Source of the DNA: Duganella sp. sic0402
Lineage (GTDB): Bacteria; Pseudomonadota; Gammaproteobacteria; Burkholderiales; Burkholderiaceae_D
DNA: 64,000 nt
NCBI RefSeq assembly: GCF_019219065.1
Contig: NZ_JAHUWK010000005.1
Coordinates: forward strand, 124,001-188,000
Direction: 5' to 3'
Shown here one piece after another: positions 17,759 to 26,338 of the stretch. Both the position numbers and the translations under genes were made by a program. The first letter of the stretch is position 1; every line of letters begins with the position of its first letter. The notes under the pieces are model-generated. The model was not told the origin of the DNA. It saw nothing but the letters and a program-made list of their open reading frames with translations, and ran no database searches.

Positions 17759-17834
17759 GGGTCGTTAGCTCAGCTGGTAGAGCAGCGGACTTTTAATCCG
17801 TTGGTCGCAGGTTCGAATCCCGCACGGCCTACCA
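17759..17834 (+). tRNA. tRNA-Lys (anticodon TTT)
   Basis: 76 bases with encoded CCA. Acceptor GGGTCGT/ACGGCCT, D arm GCTCAGCTGGTAGAGC, anticodon arm GCGGA-CTTTTAA-TCCGT with TTT in the loop, T arm GCAGG-TTCGAAT-CCCGC. Two features are odd when the stems are drawn: the first acceptor pair is G1-U72, and the T stem has an A51/C63 mismatch; U4-G69 and G27-U43 are wobble pairs. The gene has a strong promoter and terminator and no neighbours in an operon. Confidence 0.97.
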
Positions 17835-17844
17835 CCGAATTCCT

Positions 17845-17874
17845 AAAAAAGCTTCCAACCGGAAGCTTTTTTTT
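17845..17874 (+). terminator. Terminator after tRNA-Lys
   Basis: AAAAAAGCTTCC, AACC loop, GGAAGCTTTTTTTT; perfect stem with a run of eight T. Confidence 0.92.
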
Positions 17875-17951
17875 CGCCTCTCATCCGTGCAGGCGGCCGC
17901 TGGTGTAAGCTAGGCTCAAAGAGCGCGCGGCGCCGGATTTTTGGGGATCTT

Positions 17952-18722
17952 ATGGGAGGCATATACCGCATCTGCATAGCGCTGCTGCTCGCCGCAGTCT
18001 GCGCGCCGCTGCGGGCTGCCGAGCCGCCGATCCTGCTGCGCACCGCCGCCCAGGAAGGCACCGAACCGAAATTTATTGCCGCCGGCAAGGACCGCATCGA
18101 GGGCCTGTGCATCGACATCATGCGCGCCGTCGAACAGCTCGACGCCGGCCTGCGCTTCGTCGGCGACCAGCGCTGGAAGCCGCTGATACGCGCCTACTCG
18201 GAACTGGAAAGCGGCGTCGAGGATGTGCAGTGCGCCGTGCAGCGCTCGGCCGACCGCGAAAAGCGCTTCAACTTCATTGGCCCGGCGTTGTACGCCATCG
18301 AATACCACTTCCTGGCGCGCAGCAACGACAAGCTGGTGATCCAGGACTGGGACGACGTGCGCAAGCTGGCGCCGGACGGCGCGGTGCTGATCAACCGCGG
18401 CTTTGCCGCCGGCGACATCCTGGCCGCCATCGGCGGCATCGAAATCGACGCCAGCGCCACCAGCCAGGACCTGAATCTGCAAAAGCTGATCGCCGGCCGT
18501 GGCCGGCTGTACTTCCATCGCGGCCCCGGCCTGCAAAAACTGCTGGAACGCACCCGCACCGTCGGCAAGGTCAAGATCCTGCCGCAAGTGATGTTCAGCG
18601 CGAAATTGTATTTCGCCACCAGCAAACAACTTCCCCGCAGCACCGCCGAGCGCCTCGCCGCCGCGCTGTACCAGCTGGAGAAGAAAGGCGAACTGGAGCG
18701 GCTAATGCGTAAATGGGACTGA
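17952..18722 (+). CDS. Periplasmic substrate-binding-like protein (tandem copy 1)
   Basis: 256 residues. Signal peptide with hydrophobic core CIALLLAAVCAPL, cleaved after RAA. The mature part resembles SBP_bac_3 type binding proteins in length and layout: PKFIAAGKDRIEGLCIDIM matches the region that starts such domains, and QDWDDVRKL with NRGFAAGDIL fit the hinge and second lobe. No permease or ATPase gene is adjacent, so it is either an orphan binding protein or one that serves a remote transporter or sensor. It is paralogous to the next gene; both share the AQEG(T/S)EPKFI and GLCID segments and the C-terminal KKGEL-type end with KWD. Ligand unknown. Confidence 0.75.
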   Translation: MGGIYRICIALLLAAVCAPLRAAEPPILLRTAAQEGTEPKFIAAGKDRIEGLCIDIMRAVEQLDAGLRFVGDQRWKPLIRAYSELESGVEDVQCAVQRSADREKRFNFIGPALYAIEYHFLARSNDKLVIQDWDDVRKLAPDGAVLINRGFAAGDILAAIGGIEIDASATSQDLNLQKLIAGRGRLYFHRGPGLQKLLERTRTVGKVKILPQVMFSAKLYFATSKQLPRSTAERLAAALYQLEKKGELERLMRKWD

Positions 18723-18766
18723 ACTGCACTATACTTTCCGTTTAAGCATATGGAACAGGAGAGGCA

Positions 18767-19534
18767 ATGTTGCCGACGGGATTGCGCTACGGGCTGACAT
18801 TGTTGCTTGCACTGGCCGCTGCACCGGCCTGGGCGGCGCCGGTCGAGATCAGGGTGGTGGCGCAGGAAGGCTCGGAGCCGAAGTTTATTCCCGCCGGCAT
18901 CGGCCGCGTGGTCGGCTTGTGCATTGATCTCTACCGCGCCATCGAGCGCGCCGATCCCGGCCTGCAATTTGTCGGCGACCAAACCTGGCTGCCCTCGCTG
19001 CGCGCCCACTCCGGCCTGGCCGCGCACCAGTACGACGCGCTGTGCGCGGTGCAGCACACCGATGAACGCGCGCGCCAGTATGTGTTTCTTGAACCGCCGC
19101 TGTTCCAGCTGCGCTATCAGTTGATCGCCCGCGCCAGCGACACGGCCGCCATCGCCAGCTGGGACGATGTGCGCAAGCTCGGCGAACAGGGCATGATCCT
19201 GACCAACCGCGGCTACACCGCGCCAGCCATGCTGGAGCATATCGGCGGCTTGCAGGTCGACTCCAGCGCGGCCACGCCGGCCGCCAATCTGCAAAAGCTG
19301 GTGGCCGGGCGCGGCCGCTTCTTCCTGCACCGCGCGCCCGGCGTGCAAGGCTTTATCGACCGTGCCGGCGTGGCCCACAAGGTCAGGATACTGCCGGCGG
19401 TGATGGCCACCACCAATGTCTATATGGCCATGGGCACCCACGTCGATCCCGTGGTGCGGCTGCGGGTGCAGCGCGCGGTCGAGCAGCTCGACAAGTCCGG
19501 CGAGCTGGACCGCATGCTGAAGAAGTGGGACTGA
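18767..19534 (+). CDS. Periplasmic substrate-binding-like protein (tandem copy 2)
   Basis: 255 residues. Signal peptide LLLALAAAPAWAA, cleaved after AWA. It shares with the previous gene the segments VVAQEGSEPKFIPAG, GLCIDLYRAIE, SWDDVRKLGEQG, NRGYTAPAM and the final KSGELDRMLKKWD, and the two read as a tandem duplication with strong divergence, very roughly half identical by eye. AGGAGAGGCA precedes the start, 44 bases after the first copy's stop, so the two are probably cotranscribed. Function and ligand unknown; no transport partner is close by. The pair lies just after tRNA-Lys. Confidence 0.75.
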   Translation: MLPTGLRYGLTLLLALAAAPAWAAPVEIRVVAQEGSEPKFIPAGIGRVVGLCIDLYRAIERADPGLQFVGDQTWLPSLRAHSGLAAHQYDALCAVQHTDERARQYVFLEPPLFQLRYQLIARASDTAAIASWDDVRKLGEQGMILTNRGYTAPAMLEHIGGLQVDSSAATPAANLQKLVAGRGRFFLHRAPGVQGFIDRAGVAHKVRILPAVMATTNVYMAMGTHVDPVVRLRVQRAVEQLDKSGELDRMLKKWD

Positions 19535-19548
19535 GCGGCGGCGGTTTT

Positions 19549-20394
19549 TCAGTCGTTTATCATTCTCGCCCGGCCCGACACGCGGATCGAACTCCCCGGC
19601 TGCTCGCCGATCTGCACTTGCAGATGGCAAGGCGCGCCCATGTCCTCGCCCTGAATGATATCGATCGCGCCGCCATGCGGCCAGTCCAGGTCGCGCAGAT
19701 AGCCGGCCAGCGCCGCTGCTGCCGCGCCGGTCGCCGGATCTTCATACACGCCGCCCGAAGCAAACGCGTTGCGCGCATGGAAGCGCTGCGGCGTTTCCGC
19801 ATACACCAGTGAAATTGTGGCAAAGCCGTGCCGCCGCATCAGCTCGCGACCGATCGCCAGCTCGTAGCGCATCGCGCGCAGCTTGTCGCGCGTCTTCAGC
19901 GCCAGGATCAGGTGCAGCGCGCCGCCATTCGCCACCGCCGGCGGGATGCGGTCGTCCAGGTCGGCCAGCCGGTAGCCGAACAGCGCCAGCGCCTCCTGCA
20001 CCAGCGCTGGCGCCGCCGGCGCGCTGGATGTCTCCGGCGACTGCAGCGCCGCGTGCGCGCCATCACCCAGCGCGCGGCCCTCGACCGTCACGCGCGCATG
20101 GTTGGTGGTCAGCGGAAAAATCCCGTCGCCATTCTGCTGCGCCAGCACCGCGCCCAGCGCGATAGTCGCATGGCCGCAGAACGGCACCTCGCCGTCCGGC
20201 GAAAAATAGCGCACGCGCCAGCCGTCTTCGTGCGGCGCGGCGAAGACGGTTTCCGAATAGCCCATTTCAGCGGCAATGCGCTGCATCGCCGGCTCGTCCG
20301 GCAAGGCCGCGCGTATCATCACGCCGGCCGGATTGCCGCCCTGCTCACCTGCTGTAAATGCTGCAACTTTGTGAACCTTGGTAATGGTCTGCAT
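19549..20394 (-). CDS. PhzF family (YddE-like) isomerase/epimerase-like protein
   Basis: 281 residues. PhzF/DapF-like fold. The N-terminus contains VAAFTAGEQGGNPAGVMI, the usual opening, with MQRIAAEMGYSETVFAAP including the glutamate that in PhzF acts as catalytic acid, and SPDGEVPFCGHATIALG, the classic phosphate-binding stretch. The C-terminus repeats the topology with EDPATGAAAAALAGYL and QGEDMGAPCHLQVQIG. The real substrate of most PhzF paralogs is unknown; this one is isolated, with no phenazine genes around. It is convergent with the second binding-protein gene and divergent from the S9 peptidase. Confidence 0.88.
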   Translation of the reverse strand: MQTITKVHKVAAFTAGEQGGNPAGVMIRAALPDEPAMQRIAAEMGYSETVFAAPHEDGWRVRYFSPDGEVPFCGHATIALGAVLAQQNGDGIFPLTTNHARVTVEGRALGDGAHAALQSPETSSAPAAPALVQEALALFGYRLADLDDRIPPAVANGGALHLILALKTRDKLRAMRYELAIGRELMRRHGFATISLVYAETPQRFHARNAFASGGVYEDPATGAAAAALAGYLRDLDWPHGGAIDIIQGEDMGAPCHLQVQIGEQPGSSIRVSGRARMIND

Positions 20395-20479
20395 CTTGTC
20401 TCCTTGGGGAAAACTTTATTGACAGCAATGACGGTTGTGGCCACTATCTTTGTTTCACTGACTTTTAAGCAAATTCGTC

Positions 20480-22591
20480 ATGACTATACCGCGACTTTCG
20501 ATTCTTGCCTTCATCATTCCGGCCCAGTTGACGGGCCTGGCTTTTGCCGCCGATGCCGCGCCGGCCAAACACGCCATCACCCACGAAGATGTGTGGCTGA
20601 TGAAGCGCATTGGCGCGCCGCAGCCCAGCCCGGATGGCCGCTGGGCGGTGTTCTCGGTCACCGATCCAGCTTACGACAGCAAGGAACAATGGTCGGACCT
20701 GTGGATCAAGTCGCTGAGCGACGATACGCCGGCGCGCCGCCTGACCTTCAGCAAGGGCGGCGAAGGCGCGCTCAACTGGTCGCCGGACAGCAAGCAGCTG
20801 ATCTTCATCGCCAGGCGCGATGGCGACGAGGCCGGCCAGATCTACCGCATCGACATCGCCGGCGGCGGCGAGGCGCAGCGCCTGACCACGTTGACCCTGG
20901 GCGCGCGCACGCCGAAGTTCAGCCCGGACGGCAAACAGATTCTGTTCGTCAGCGACATCTTCCCCGGCAACGCCAGCGAGGAAGAGGTCAAGAAAACCGC
21001 CAAGGAACGCAAGGACCGCAAGTATTCGGCGCGCGCCTATGAATCCTTCCCGCCGCGCTACTTTGACAAATGGCTGGACGACAAACAGGTGCGCCTGTTC
21101 GTCATGGACGCCGCCATCGGCGCCAAGCCGCGCGACCTGCTGAGCGGCACCAGGCTGGCGGCGCTGCCGGGCTTCGGCGGCGGCCAGGGCGACGAGGGCC
21201 AGTCGCTGGACGCGATCTGGGCGCCGGACGGCAAGGCCATCGTGTTTGCCGCCTCGACCAACCGCGACGAACTGGCGCGCAACTCGGCCTACACGCAAAT
21301 CTTCAGCGTGCCGGTGGCGGGCGGCGACAGCACCCAGCTGACCGCCGATAAACACAGCTACGGTAGCCTGAAATTCAGCAGCGACGGCAAGACCCTGTTC
21401 ACGCTGACCGAGGCGGAAGAAGAAGGCAAGGTCTATGACGTCAGCCGCATCGCCAGCTTTGCCTGGCCGCTGACCAGCGCCACGCCGAAAATCCTGACCG
21501 CCACGCTGGACCGTTCGATTTCGCGCTACGCGCTGCCGGCTGGCAGCAACCGCGTGGTATTCAGCTTCGAACACGCCGGCCTGGAGCAGCTGCACTCGAT
21601 CAATTACGCCGGCGCTGACCTGCGCGACGAAGCCTCGCTGCCGAGCGGCGCCATCGGCTCGCTGAACGCCGGCGGCAAGGCCGTGGTCGGCGTATGGGAA
21701 TCGTCGATCAATCCGCCGGAAGTGTACGCCTTCGGCAACGGCGCGCCCAAGCGCCTGACCGCCTTCAACACCGAGCGTGCCGCCAGGATCGACTGGCAGG
21801 CGCCGGAACACTTCTGGTTCAAGGCCAGCGACGGCCGCATGATCCACAATATGATCGTCAAGCCGGCCGGCTTCGACCCGGCCAGGAAATACCCGCTGTT
21901 TGCGGTGATCCACGGCGGCGCGGCGAATATGTGGCGCGACCAGTTCGTGATCCGCTGGAACTACCACCTGCTGGCCCAGCCAGGCTACGTGGTGCTGCTG
22001 ACCGACTACAAAGGCTCGACCGGCTACGGTGAAGAATTCGCCCGCGCCATCCAGGGCGATCCGCTGAAAGGCCCGGCCGACGAAATCAACGAAGCGGTTG
22101 ACGAAGCGATCAAAAAATACAGCTACATCGACAGCAGCAAGCTCGCTGCCGGCGGTGCCAGCTACGGCGGCCACCTGGCCAACTGGCTGCAAGCCACCAC
22201 CACCCGCTACAAGGCCATCGTCTCGCATGCCGGCGAAATGGACCTGATCATGCAATGGGGCAGCAGCGACAGCGTCTGGGGCCGCGAAGTCAACAGCGGC
22301 GGCCCGGTCTGGGGCGACAAGGCGGTATGGCGCGAACAAAGCCCGGTGCTACAAGGCGGCAACCACGCCAAAGGCACCGGCTTCCAGAGCCCGATCCTGA
22401 TCTCGGTCGGCGAGCTGGACTACCGCGTCCCCGCCAACAACGCGCTGATGAACTTCGCCACCCAGCAGCGCCTGAACGTCCCAAGCAAACTGATCGTCTT
22501 CCCCGACGAAAACCACTGGGTGCTCAAAGGCGAAAACAGCCGCTACTTCTACAGCGAAGTCCACGGCTGGCTGGCCAAATACCTGAAATAA
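20480..22591 (+). CDS. Secreted S9-family (prolyl oligopeptidase-type) serine peptidase
   Basis: 703 residues. Signal peptide (hydrophobic ILAFIIPAQLTGLAFA, cleaved before ADAAP), then a WD-type seven-blade beta propeller over roughly residues 30-440 that contains several SPDGK-type repeats (QPSPDGRWAVFSV, WSPDSKQLIFIA, FSPDGKQILFVS), then an alpha/beta-hydrolase domain. The catalytic triad is S561 (GGASYGGHL), D647 (GELDYRVP) and H679 (PDENHW). It resembles the alanyl/dipeptidyl peptidase group of S9, which clip dipeptides or short oligopeptides outside the cell. It ends 11 bases before the convergent phosphoesterase gene. Confidence 0.92.
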   Translation: MTIPRLSILAFIIPAQLTGLAFAADAAPAKHAITHEDVWLMKRIGAPQPSPDGRWAVFSVTDPAYDSKEQWSDLWIKSLSDDTPARRLTFSKGGEGALNWSPDSKQLIFIARRDGDEAGQIYRIDIAGGGEAQRLTTLTLGARTPKFSPDGKQILFVSDIFPGNASEEEVKKTAKERKDRKYSARAYESFPPRYFDKWLDDKQVRLFVMDAAIGAKPRDLLSGTRLAALPGFGGGQGDEGQSLDAIWAPDGKAIVFAASTNRDELARNSAYTQIFSVPVAGGDSTQLTADKHSYGSLKFSSDGKTLFTLTEAEEEGKVYDVSRIASFAWPLTSATPKILTATLDRSISRYALPAGSNRVVFSFEHAGLEQLHSINYAGADLRDEASLPSGAIGSLNAGGKAVVGVWESSINPPEVYAFGNGAPKRLTAFNTERAARIDWQAPEHFWFKASDGRMIHNMIVKPAGFDPARKYPLFAVIHGGAANMWRDQFVIRWNYHLLAQPGYVVLLTDYKGSTGYGEEFARAIQGDPLKGPADEINEAVDEAIKKYSYIDSSKLAAGGASYGGHLANWLQATTTRYKAIVSHAGEMDLIMQWGSSDSVWGREVNSGGPVWGDKAVWREQSPVLQGGNHAKGTGFQSPILISVGELDYRVPANNALMNFATQQRLNVPSKLIVFPDENHWVLKGENSRYFYSEVHGWLAKYLK

Positions 22592-22602
22592 ACTCCCCGG
22601 TT

Positions 22603-24741
22603 TTAGTTGAAGCTCAGGCCGCTGTTGCTGACGTTGTTGAGCTTTTGCGCTTTCAGGTCGATGGTGAAGTGGTCGCTTGGCTTGCCCGAGCCCAGGCCTT
22701 TGAGGATCGCGAATACTTGCTTGAACTGCGCCTGGAACGCTACCTGCACCGGGTTCTGGTCGGATAGCTGATCGCCGATTTTGACGATCGCCGCCGGTGC
22801 GGCCGGGAAGGCGTTCATCAGCACTTTGTATTGCGCCACACGCTCGGCGCCCATGTCGCGCAAGGCCAGTTCACCAGCGTAGGTGGTGCGGTGGAAGTCG
22901 CCGTAGAATTCGTAGGCGCTGACTTTGGCGAAGTCGGCCAGCTTGAGGTTGGCGGCAGCCGCCACTTGCTCGGCCTTGGCGGTAGCGGCGGCCCAGTCGG
23001 CCGTCAGCTGGCTGGCGGCCACGCTGTCGCCCGACGCCGTGCCCTTGGCGGCGCAGCTCGCCGTCAGCGGCAGCACCGACGGATTGTCTTTCAGCTGCGC
23101 CAGCGTGACCTTGGTTTGCAGCTGCGACATGATCAGCATCTGGCGCAGGTCCAGCGCCATCGCCGCTTCCTTCATTTCGCACGGCCAGTAGTCGCTCATG
23201 AAGCGCAGCCGCGACAGTTCGCCGAAGTAGGTGCGGGTGAATTCGCCGTAGGATTTGCTGTCCAAAATGCTGCGGTTCCAGCGCTTGGCGATGTCGCTCG
23301 CGGCCGTGCTGCCTTGCAGGTAGTCGTATTCGACCTGGTAGTACGGGAACAGTTCGTTGTGGCGCGCCACCGTGTTCAGCGGCACAGTCTGCACATCGAT
23401 CAGGTCCTTGCTCTGGTAGCTGACGATTTTGTAGGCCGCGCCAAACACGGCCAGCGATGGCGACTGCACGTTGACCAAGTAGTTGCCGGCGCTGTCCTTG
23501 TAGTCGTTGGTGCCGTTGAAGTGCATATGCCCGCCGACATGCAGCGGCAGGCCGGTCGCGGCCAGCGCGGCGGTGGTGGCGGCGGCCGGCATGCGCGAGA
23601 TCTGGAATGCGCCGGATTTGAACACCGCCTTCATCGCGTCGGTCTGGTTGGCGTAGAAGTCCATGGTCGGGTAGTGCGAGAACGACATCAGCTGCTTGCC
23701 CTGCGCCTTGGCGCGCGCCGCCACCGATTTGATCCATTCGATCTGGTGGATTTTGTGGGTCAGCATTTTGTTCCAGCCGCCGTCGCCGGCGTTGTCATAG
23801 CCCTTGAAGTATTTCGGGTTGGCCGGGTCGAAGTTGGCGTTCGGCGCGTGCACATTGCCGTCCAGCGCCAGCAGCCAGATGCCTTTGACCGGCTCCACCA
23901 GGTAGCTGGCGTCGGTCATGCTGGTGCAGCGGCTGTAGGTCTTGCCGGCCACTTTGTATTTGCCGCCCTCGCCTTCGGTGCAGATTTCGAACTGGCGCTT
24001 GCTCAGGTCGGCCGCAGCGACTGCCGCGTCGTAGCTGTATTTGCCATCGGCATAGCTGCTGAACGGGGTTTCCCAGTACACGTCGTTCTTGTTCGGCGCG
24101 TAGCCGAATTCGCCCAGCTTGCCCAGCAGCTTTTCGTAGCCCTGCTCCATCAGCTGATTGGTGCAGACCACGGCCGGGTCCTTGGCTTTGCAGGCGGCGT
24201 TGTTGACCGCGTAGATTTTCTGTTCCTTGCCATCCTTGGTCAGGAAGTCGTTCTTGCCGGCTTCGTCATCGTCATACGGTTCGTTCGGATCGTGGTTGCC
24301 CGGCGCGATGAAGAAGCGCATGCCCTTGGCCTGGTACTCGTGCAGGATGTCGGCCAGGCCATCGATGTTGATCGGCTGCGCATCGTCGGAGATATCGCCC
24401 GGCATGGCCACCAGCCGGATGCCCTTGGCGTAGGCGTCGTCCAGCGCGGCGCGGAAGGCGAAGTAGTTTTCGTTGAACAGCCGCGTCGAGGTCAGCTGCG
24501 CGTACATGGTGCGGATGGTGGCGTTCTTGCCATCCTTGGTCGGGATGCCGGAGAATTGCGAGCTCTTCAGGTCGCCGTAGATGTTCTCGAAGTGGACGTC
24601 GCTCATGAAGGCGACGGCGGTGCTGTTGACCGTGTCGGCCGGCTTGGTCTCGGTGGCTGGCGCGCTGTCGCTACCGCAAGCGGCCAGCAGCGCGGCAACA
24701 GCGGCGGCCGTCAAGGCCACCGCAGGTAAGGCGTAACGCAT
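22603..24741 (-). CDS. Metallophosphoesterase lipoprotein
   Basis: 712 residues. Lipoprotein signal peptide with the lipobox LLAAC (MRYALPAVALTAAAVAALLA then AC), so anchored in a membrane. The calcineurin-type phosphoesterase elements are FMSDVHFEN, GDISDDAQ, FFIAPGNHDPNE, SFSHYPTMD and VGGHMHFNG, that is the GD, GNHD and GHMH boxes; this matches acid sphingomyelinase/5'-nucleotidase-like enzymes of the purple phosphatase group. After about residue 420 there is a helical C-terminal region of unknown role with YDYLQGSTAASD. GGAG lies 6 bases before the ATG at 24741. A LacI-type palindrome is 71 bases upstream. Substrate unknown: sphingolipid, nucleotide or DNA phosphate are all possible. Confidence 0.82.
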   Translation of the reverse strand: MRYALPAVALTAAAVAALLAACGSDSAPATETKPADTVNSTAVAFMSDVHFENIYGDLKSSQFSGIPTKDGKNATIRTMYAQLTSTRLFNENYFAFRAALDDAYAKGIRLVAMPGDISDDAQPINIDGLADILHEYQAKGMRFFIAPGNHDPNEPYDDDEAGKNDFLTKDGKEQKIYAVNNAACKAKDPAVVCTNQLMEQGYEKLLGKLGEFGYAPNKNDVYWETPFSSYADGKYSYDAAVAAADLSKRQFEICTEGEGGKYKVAGKTYSRCTSMTDASYLVEPVKGIWLLALDGNVHAPNANFDPANPKYFKGYDNAGDGGWNKMLTHKIHQIEWIKSVAARAKAQGKQLMSFSHYPTMDFYANQTDAMKAVFKSGAFQISRMPAAATTAALAATGLPLHVGGHMHFNGTNDYKDSAGNYLVNVQSPSLAVFGAAYKIVSYQSKDLIDVQTVPLNTVARHNELFPYYQVEYDYLQGSTAASDIAKRWNRSILDSKSYGEFTRTYFGELSRLRFMSDYWPCEMKEAAMALDLRQMLIMSQLQTKVTLAQLKDNPSVLPLTASCAAKGTASGDSVAASQLTADWAAATAKAEQVAAAANLKLADFAKVSAYEFYGDFHRTTYAGELALRDMGAERVAQYKVLMNAFPAAPAAIVKIGDQLSDQNPVQVAFQAQFKQVFAILKGLGSGKPSDHFTIDLKAQKLNNVSNSGLSFN

Positions 24742-24811
24742 ACAAAACTCCATCAGGCTGGTGGGAAACCGGCGCATTGTCACACCGCCAAGTGACAGCC
24801 TGATTACATTT

Positions 24812-24825
24812 TGGAAGCGCTCCCA
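24812..24825 (-). promoter_or_regulatory. LacI-type near-palindromic operator upstream of phosphoesterase gene
   Basis: The 14-mer TGGAAGCGCTCCCA is symmetrical except for one pair and has the central CG step typical of LacI/GalR-family operators. It lies between the stop of the MFS transporter gene (24831) and the phosphoesterase start (24741). No LacI-family regulator is in this window; identity of the factor is inference. Confidence 0.5.
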
Positions 24826-24830
24826 CTTTT

Positions 24831-26144
24831 TTACGCAGCCTTGGCCGCCACCGCTGCGGCGCTGCTGGCCGGCGCCGGCCGGCGGATCAGCCAGATGATC
24901 GCAGCCGCCACCAGGCACGCGGCACCGGCAGCGAACAGCGCTGGGTCGTAGGTCAGCAACAGTGTACGGACCCGGCCGGCGCCATACGCGGCCACCGCCG
25001 CGCCCAGCTGGTGGGCGGCAAAGATCCAGCCGAACACCATGCCGGCTTTTTCCTTGCCAAAAGTAGCGGCGGTCAGGCGCACCGTCGGCGGCACGGTGGC
25101 GATCCAGTCCAGGCCATAAAACATCGCGAACAGCGACAGGCCGTACAGCGTGAACTCGGAGTACGGCAGCCACAGCAGCGACAGGCCGCGCAAGCCGTAG
25201 TACATGAACAGCAGCTTGCGGTTATCGTAGCGGTCCGACAGCCAGCCGGAAGCGATGGTCCCGACCAGGTCGAACGCGCCCATCATCGCCAGCACCGAGG
25301 CGGCCGGCACCGCGCCCAGGCCGGCGTCGCCGCACAGCGAGATGAAGTGGGTCTGGATCAGGCCGTTGGTGCTGAGGCCGCAGATGAAGAAGGTGCCGGC
25401 CAGCACCCAGAACACCCGGTACTGCGCGGCTTCGGCAAGGATTTTGAACGGGGTGGCGAAGCTGATGCGCATGGCTGGTGCGGCCGCCGTTGGCGTGCCC
25501 GCCACCGCTGGGGCCGCGCCAAACGGCGCCAGCCCCACGTCGGACGGACGGTTGCGCATCAGCAGGTAGACCGCCACCGCCACCAACGCGCAGGCAGCAA
25601 ATACCGGCGCCACCGCCAGCCGCCAGCCGAAGTGCTCGACCAGCCAGGCGCCAACCGGCAGGAAAATCAGCTGGCCCGTGGCCGAGCTGGCGGTCAGGAG
25701 GCCAATCACCAGACCGCGATGGCTGTCGAACCAGCGATTCGACACCACCGCGCTCAGCACCAGCGCGGTCAGGCCGGAACCGATGCCCAGCATGATGCCC
25801 CAGAACAGCACCAGGTGCCAGAACTGGGTCATGCGGGTCGCCAGCGCCATGCCGGCCGCCACCAGCGTCAGCGCAGTGACCACCACATTGCGCAGGCCGA
25901 AGCGCTCCATCAGGATCGCGGCAAACGGGCCCATCAGGCCGAACAGGGCAAAGCGCAAGGCCAGCGCCGACGAGATCTGCTCGACATCCCAGCCGAACTC
26001 CTGCGACAAAGGCTGCAACAAGGCGCCCGGCAGTCCCAGCGCAGCCGACGAGCTCAGCGCAGTCAAAAAGGTCAGAGTGACGATCACCCACGAAAAATGC
26101 AGGCCGCGCCGGTGCAGCCAGTTGGATAGGGGTTGTGCAAACAT
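24831..26144 (-). CDS. MFS transporter
   Basis: 437 residues with about twelve hydrophobic segments. The family motif after TM2 is GPFAAILMERFGLRNVV, and TM7 to TM12 end with an Ala/Pro-rich tail PAPASSAAAVAAKAA. Similarity in the opening stretch (LTFLTALSSSAALGLPGALLQP and FGWDVEQISSALALRF) suggests the oxalate/formate- or monocarboxylate-type group, but the substrate is not known. GAGGACTTG precedes the ATG at 26144. The gene lies directly before the phosphoesterase on the same strand, 89 bases apart, with an operator-like 14-mer between them, so separate control is likely. Confidence 0.85.
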   Translation of the reverse strand: MFAQPLSNWLHRRGLHFSWVIVTLTFLTALSSSAALGLPGALLQPLSQEFGWDVEQISSALALRFALFGLMGPFAAILMERFGLRNVVVTALTLVAAGMALATRMTQFWHLVLFWGIMLGIGSGLTALVLSAVVSNRWFDSHRGLVIGLLTASSATGQLIFLPVGAWLVEHFGWRLAVAPVFAACALVAVAVYLLMRNRPSDVGLAPFGAAPAVAGTPTAAAPAMRISFATPFKILAEAAQYRVFWVLAGTFFICGLSTNGLIQTHFISLCGDAGLGAVPAASVLAMMGAFDLVGTIASGWLSDRYDNRKLLFMYYGLRGLSLLWLPYSEFTLYGLSLFAMFYGLDWIATVPPTVRLTAATFGKEKAGMVFGWIFAAHQLGAAVAAYGAGRVRTLLLTYDPALFAAGAACLVAAAIIWLIRRPAPASSAAAVAAKAA

Positions 26145-26338
26145 CAAGTCCTCACGATGGCAATGCGCGCGGAAAGCACGCTTGCGGCTATTTTAAATGA
26201 CGATCATCATGAATACAATCAAAAAAAAACGCCGGCGCGTAGGGCGCGGGCGGCGGCCAAAAGGCAGCGCCCGGCGGCGTTGCATGAACGCGGCCGGGCG
26301 CCGGGGACCGGGCGGGTGGGGAAACGCCGCCCTACCCT

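Noticed and set aside
22831-24729. Open frame of about 630 codons opposite the phosphoesterase lipoprotein
   Set aside because: Antisense to a lipoprotein with signal peptide and complete metal boxes.
24742-25173. Extension of the phosphoesterase frame upstream to 25173
   Set aside because: This would run into the MFS gene in another frame; the lipobox signal peptide and ribosome site put the start at 24741.
26145-26338. GC-rich gap before the BON-domain gene's stop, with many GGCGCC-like words
   Set aside because: Not a repeat array or CRISPR; words vary and no regular spacing is seen.
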